A DNA stretch of 64,000 nucleotides. Origin: Talpa occidentalis. Taxonomy: Eukaryota > Chordata > Mammalia > Eulipotyphla > Talpidae. Within the stretch, counting starts at the first letter, position 1, and each line of letters starts with the position of its first letter. Under the pieces are notes generated by a model. That model had not been told where the DNA came from, searched no databases, and was given only the letters and a program-made list of their open reading frames with translations. Both the position numbers and the translations under genes were made by a program. The stretch spans positions 34,285,359 through 34,349,358 of the forward strand of contig NW_023603184.1 in NCBI RefSeq assembly GCF_014898055.3, in the 5' to 3' direction. Of this stretch, positions 59,790-64,000 are shown one piece after another.

Positions 59790-60064
59790 TTTTTTTTAAA
59801 TATTTATTTATTTATGCATACAAGATTGGGGTACAGGCCAGAGGAGGAGGCGGGCGGGCTGAGAGGATTCACCAGAGACAGAGGAGGGAGTAGAACAGGC
59901 AGACGGACTGAAATACACTGCTGAGTGGAGTAGCAGGCCAGACAGAAGAGGTCTGCTGCGCTATGTGGTTCACCTCCCTGGCCAGAGATGGAACTCTGTG
60001 CTGCGGTAGCTACAGATAACTTCATAGTGCTGACGCTTAACCCCTTGCACCACCAGGGAGGCCC
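59790..60064 (-). mobile_element. tRNA-derived SINE, reverse orientation, older subfamily
   Basis: The head is at 60045-60064 (GGGCCTCCCTGGTGGTGCAA on minus). Near-perfect 16-bp target duplication TGTTTTATCAGTTTTC / TGTTTTATCTATTTTC (59774-59789 and 60065-60080). Confidence 0.92.
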
Positions 60065-60558
60065 TGTTTTATCTATTTTCAAAGGCAGTCCATATACAGT
60101 AGAACCAGAAATAGTGCAGTGACATAGGCACTCCCACATAAAGCTAGCCAGAACACAAGGTGTTTCAAACTTTCTCAAAAACAATTTCTCTTTATAACAA
60201 GAATTTAAAATCTTTTCTTTGCCTATATCCTAGTAATTCCACTTCTAGAAATCTGACCTAAGATTAAATCAGATCCTCATTTAAGAATATTGGGGGACCA
60301 AAACTAAGTGTGACCAAATGCCTAGGTATAATGCAGAGGCCCCACCTATCTCATGGGGTATTATAAGATCACTTCAAATTAAGCTTGTCAAGAATATTTC
60401 ATATTTATTCATGTAATAACATGTTTTAAGCGCTATGTGTCAAGTTCCAATCCCAATCCCTACTATTTGTTATCTTACTCAACCTCCCCAAACATGAGAT
60501 CATCAAGAGTCCTGTCCTCATCACCACTTGAGGCACAGAGTTTAATATAGTGTCCAAA

Positions 60559-60720
60559 TAAAGAATAATTATAAGAAATAATCAAAATCAACAAACAACT
60601 ATAAACCAGAGACACAATATTGGGGGGGAAAGGAAGGGGAAAGGAGGGATTGGGATCAAAATAAAGGGGGGTGCAATTGTGTGGGGAATATAAAAATAAA
60701 AAAATGTAAAAAAGTAATAT
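60559..60720 (+). mobile_element. Short LINE-1 3' UTR insertion
   Basis: Only the end of the L1 3' UTR with its G-rich tract (60621-60665) and A-rich tail. Perfect 14-bp duplication ATATAGTGTCCAAA (60545-60558 and 60721-60734). Confidence 0.9.
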
Positions 60721-60734
60721 ATATAGTGTCCAAA

Positions 60735-62190
60735 GATGCAAAGACAATAAAAGGGAAGCAGTCTGACTCCCTCCCTCACTGTACCTCAGTCTTACCCTAA
60801 AAGTCTCCTTTTAGTAAGACAGAAGGTTTATCAGATTTTAAAAGACAAAAACAGCAAGACTTACTCAACATGTGCATAACAATTGGGTAGAATACATAGA
60901 AGAGCAACAAAAAATGAAAGGAAGACTATACACGTGGTTTTGTTTCTTTCTAAATTTCTGAACTTTCTCAGGTTTTATAATGAATTTGATTTAGTTTTGT
61001 ATATTAACTTTAGCTTTTAGATCCTGGTCTAGCTTTCTAGATTAAGCAATTTGAGATTGTCTCAGTAAAGAGAAAAAAGCATTTCTGAGTTTTCACACAG
61101 TACTGTCATAAACAATAACCCCAATTATCTAAACCAGGTATTTTGGAGCTTCTTAACAGATTTAAATTCCCAGCTTTTGTTATAAATGTTCCCACACCAA
61201 TAAATCAAATGATAAAGATTAAGTGTATCTAAACTCGTCAGAAAATGAAGTATATATTTTATCCCTCCTTTTCCATACATATTTGCACATCTAGTCACTT
61301 CAACAGTAAAGTCATTTTTTTTATTTAAACAATATGTACAACTAATATCTCTCAGTGTTATCCTATCTCTAATTTTCACTTCAAATCTGAATACTTTCAC
61401 ATTCTATTTTACTCATTTCTCCATTTAAAATTAAATTTTAGTATCAGGCAACATACCACTATTTCAACATAATTGTTGTCTCTATGTAGTCAATGTGATT
61501 GCTCTTTAAATTTGGACTACAAATACAGTTGCAAATCTATTCTTTTTTCCAACTAATTGTTCAATCATTTGCCTAATAAACATGAAGCCCAATATACCTC
61601 CTAATGATGTTCTTCTCTGTGAATTGTCTAAGAAATCGGTCACAGGAGAGCAGGTCTCCTTTGATATTAAGAAGCTATTGTTTTCTTTTAAAAGATGGTA
61701 CAACTTTGAGTTCTTGGCTTGACTATATAACTTTGAGCTTCGTGGCATATCGATTTTGCCATATCCATAGGAGAACTGTTATATGTGTAACAGTTCAGAG
61801 TTGCAAATACCACTTGTGAATGATATGGTAATTTTAATAAATGTCTGTATTGTATTTAAAGACTGTTTGCCATAAATCTGAAGTTTGAACTTATGTATTT
61901 AAATTTGGTATGCTAAAAAATACTGGAATAATGTAATTTTTTTAACAATATTGTAATCTCAGTTCAAAATTTAACTGAAAATATAAAACCCAAATGATTT
62001 CTATAGATTTAATTGAACTGTAAAGGTGACTTGTGTGTGATTCTGAATGCACAGATAAAATGTTTTTATTCCTCCTTAAAAAAACAAAAAAAAAGAAGCT
62101 ATTGTTTTGCCAGCTACAACTACTGTATTCCTCACTGCTGCCTAATAATGAAATTGAAACATAGTCCCCAGCCATATCTACTTGGTAATT
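60735..62190. other. Gene-free DNA to the left of block F
   Basis: AT-rich sequence without recognisable genes or named repeats. It is not homologous to the DNA left of block E. Confidence 0.55.
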
Positions 62191-62193
62191 TTG

Positions 62194-63138
62194 TCAGGTC
62201 TGTGTCAGAAGGAAGTATTTCCCCAGAACCCTCCTCAAGGCCCCCATGACCTCCTTATTTCTCAGGCTGTAGATGAGGGGGTTCAGGGCTGGGGTGACGA
62301 TCGTGTAGAAAACAGAGATGATGTTGTCTTGCTTGGGGCTGTGGAGGGTACTGGGCAGAACATACATGAATGTGGCAGCCCCATAGAACATGCCAACCAC
62401 GGTCAGGTGGGACGAGCAGGTGACAAGGGCTTTCTGTCTCCCCTCGTTTGAGGGCATGCGCAGCACAGTAAAAAGGATGAGTGTGTAGGAGGCAACAATG
62501 ACAGAAAGAGGAGGCAAGAGGAATAGCACGCCTGTCACATACACCAGGAGCTCATATCTGGAGGTATCTGCACAGGCCAACTTCAGTAGCGGTGGGATCT
62601 CACACAGCAGGTGAGTGATCTTCCGGGATTTGCAGAAAGGAAAGTGCATGGTATATAATGTATGTCCTAGAGCACTCAGGGACGCCAGGACCCAGGATGT
62701 GGCCACCATGAACCAGCACACCCTTGGCCTCATGAGGACCATGTAGTTCAGGGGGTGACAAATGGCCACATACCTGTCATAGGCCATGAAGGCCAGCAGC
62801 AGGTCCTCGGCACCACCCAGCGTCAGGGCCAGAAACATCTGAGTGGCACAGCCCCCAAAGGAGATGGTGTTTTCACTGTGCAGAAAGTCCACCAGGGTCT
62901 TGGGGGTGACAACAGATGTGAAGAGCAGGTCCATGAGCGAGAGCTGCCCGAGCAGGAGGTACATGGGCACGTGGAGCCGGGCGTCCGCCGTGATGACCAG
63001 GAGCAGCAGGCTGTTGCTGGTCAGGGCCAACATGTACAGGACAGTGATGGTGGCGCAGAGCAGCTCAGGAGACTCACTGTCACTCAGAATCCCCATCAGT
63101 GTGAAGTCGCCTCCCCACGTGGAGTTCCAGAGCTCCAT
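62194..63138 (-). CDS. OR2AG2: Olfactory receptor, OR2AG1/OR2AG2-like (intact), second copy
   Basis: The 314-residue paralogue of the gene at 52733-53683, same family and minus strand. All OR landmarks are intact: Asn5 sequon, Asn42, MAYDRYVAIC, Cys97/Cys169/Cys179/Cys189, CSSHLTVVG, PALNPLIY. The first 138 residues differ from copy E at one position (Arg88 to His). Residues 139-215 (TM4, ECL2, TM5) differ at ten. The C-terminus is shorter and different (YFLLTQT instead of YSLSAHSTI), because the duplication ends at about the stop codon. Relative to E there is also a 6-bp insertion just upstream of the ATG. Assigning OR2AG1 to one copy and OR2AG2 to the other is arbitrary without a tree. Confidence 0.94.
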   Translation of the reverse strand: MELWNSTWGGDFTLMGILSDSESPELLCATITVLYMLALTSNSLLLLVITADARLHVPMYLLLGQLSLMDLLFTSVVTPKTLVDFLHSENTISFGGCATQMFLALTLGGAEDLLLAFMAYDRYVAICHPLNYMVLMRPRVCWFMVATSWVLASLSALGHTLYTMHFPFCKSRKITHLLCEIPPLLKLACADTSRYELLVYVTGVLFLLPPLSVIVASYTLILFTVLRMPSNEGRQKALVTCSSHLTVVGMFYGAATFMYVLPSTLHSPKQDNIISVFYTIVTPALNPLIYSLRNKEVMGALRRVLGKYFLLTQT

Positions 63139-63995
63139 CTGGCTTATTGTTTTAGTTGCCTAGAACCAGATGGATTGACAGTGAGTTTCTGCTAAGATTT
63201 TACCCTAGTTTCGTAACTCAGAGAATGGCCAGCATGAATCCATTAGGATAATGCCTTTCAAACTAGTAACTGACCTCTAAATCTCAGTTTCTAACTCTTT
63301 CAATGGAATCTTGATAAAAGAAACATCCTTATGAAGAACCAAGATCGAAATAATAGTTAAACATTAAGAGACTACTACATGGAAACATATAGGGTATGTA
63401 TATTTTTCTAGAAATATCAAGTTATTTTTCTCTTAATAGTAAAGCTATATTCTGGCACTCATGACCTTCATTATTCTCGTGGTGATGTTTACGTATAATG
63501 TTTGATTAGTGATGTAAATACTGTTAGTGATTTGCATAGACCTGTTCTTAATAGGACATTCTAAAACTGGGCAGATGTGCTTTCAATAAACTATTTCCAC
63601 TTCTTTTTCCATATAATTGTGTCCACATTTGTTTGCAGCACTCGCCTGTAAACACAAACCTCATCGGAAGAGGGACAGTGTATTCTCCTCAGTCATTTCT
63701 CCAGACTAGATCCACCTTCTCCAATGTTCTACAGCAAGATTAGGAGATAGCGTGTTTGAGGTGGTATGCTTTTAGAGTTAAACCTTTAGGGTCAATGCAA
63801 ACATAGAGCTTTTTTAAAAAACTGACTCTGATAAAGTATGAACCTAGAGGGGATCAGAAATATAATGACAGATGAGGGCCTGCATGGGGGGACAAGGAGA
63901 ATTGGTGAAAGGTGTAGGCAATAAGAGATCTTGGGTTGTATGTTGTAATCAATCTAATAAGCCTATCTTCACTCTTGCACCTGACCCAGATCCTC
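62215..63995 (-). repeat. Segmental duplication block F (paired with block E)
   Basis: Matches 52763-54532 with few differences. The last five bases of the window appear to leave the similarity, so the right boundary may lie at the edge or just beyond it. Confidence 0.88.
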
Positions 63996-64000
63996 ATTCG

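Noticed and set aside
1..64000. A previously undescribed multi-gene system
   Set aside because: Both strands hold only OR coding exons and transposable elements. The novelty lies in the evolution of the cluster and of its LTR/SINE families, not in a new gene system.

Overview
The window is nuclear DNA from a placental mammal. It carries single-exon olfactory receptor (OR) genes, many 5'-truncated LINE-1 copies, ancient MIR/L2-type repeats, LTR elements with short target-site duplications, and about 16 copies of a tRNA-derived SINE. The SINE has an RNA polymerase III A box and B box in its head and an (AAAT)n/poly-A tail. Its sequence and the young L1s suggest a laurasiatherian, most likely a bat (the head resembles the Rhin-1 type of horseshoe and leaf-nosed bats). 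That assignment is inference from memory, not a database match.

The only genes I can support are six class II OR loci, arranged as three tandem pairs. Pair A/B (13906-14830 pseudogene; 25812-26744 intact; plus strand) is OR2D-like. Pair C/D (32615-33538 and 46868-47791; plus strand) is closest to OR2D3. Pair E/F (53683-52733 and 63138-62194; minus strand) is OR2AG1/OR2AG2-like. In human, the OR2D and OR2AG families neighbour each other in the 11p15.4 OR cluster, so this is probably the syntenic region. Each pair sits in a longer duplicated block: A about 9.1-15.2 kb, B 16.4-27.2, C 29.0-36.7, D 42.3-49.5, E 52.8-54.5, F 62.2 to the right edge. The duplications are therefore segmental, with transposons inserted later into individual copies.

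Region by region: 1-3.3 kb is the 3' part of an L1. 3.3-9.1 kb is gene-free. 9.1-15.2 kb is block A with a broken OR. 16.4-27.2 kb is block B with an intact OR, a twin-primed L1 and a two-LTR endogenous retroviral element. 29-36.7 kb is block C. 36.7-41.9 kb is a spacer packed with nested LTRs. 42.3-49.5 kb is block D. 50-52.7 kb is gene-free with a MIR. 52.7-54.5 kb is block E. 54.5-62.2 kb is gene-free with L1 and SINE insertions. 62.2-64 kb is block F.

The receptors would act singly in olfactory sensory neurons, coupling odorant binding to Golf; they do not form a pathway with one another. The most interesting observations are evolutionary: a Lys at the nearly invariant Asn1.50 of receptor C; near-identity of C and D confined to the coding region (gene conversion); E/F changes clustered in TM4-TM5; a conserved EBF-plus-homeodomain-like motif and candidate splice sites upstream of A and B; two LTR families inserted into each other; and an LTR element flanked by unusually long direct repeats. 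I found no sign of a previously undescribed multi-gene system.
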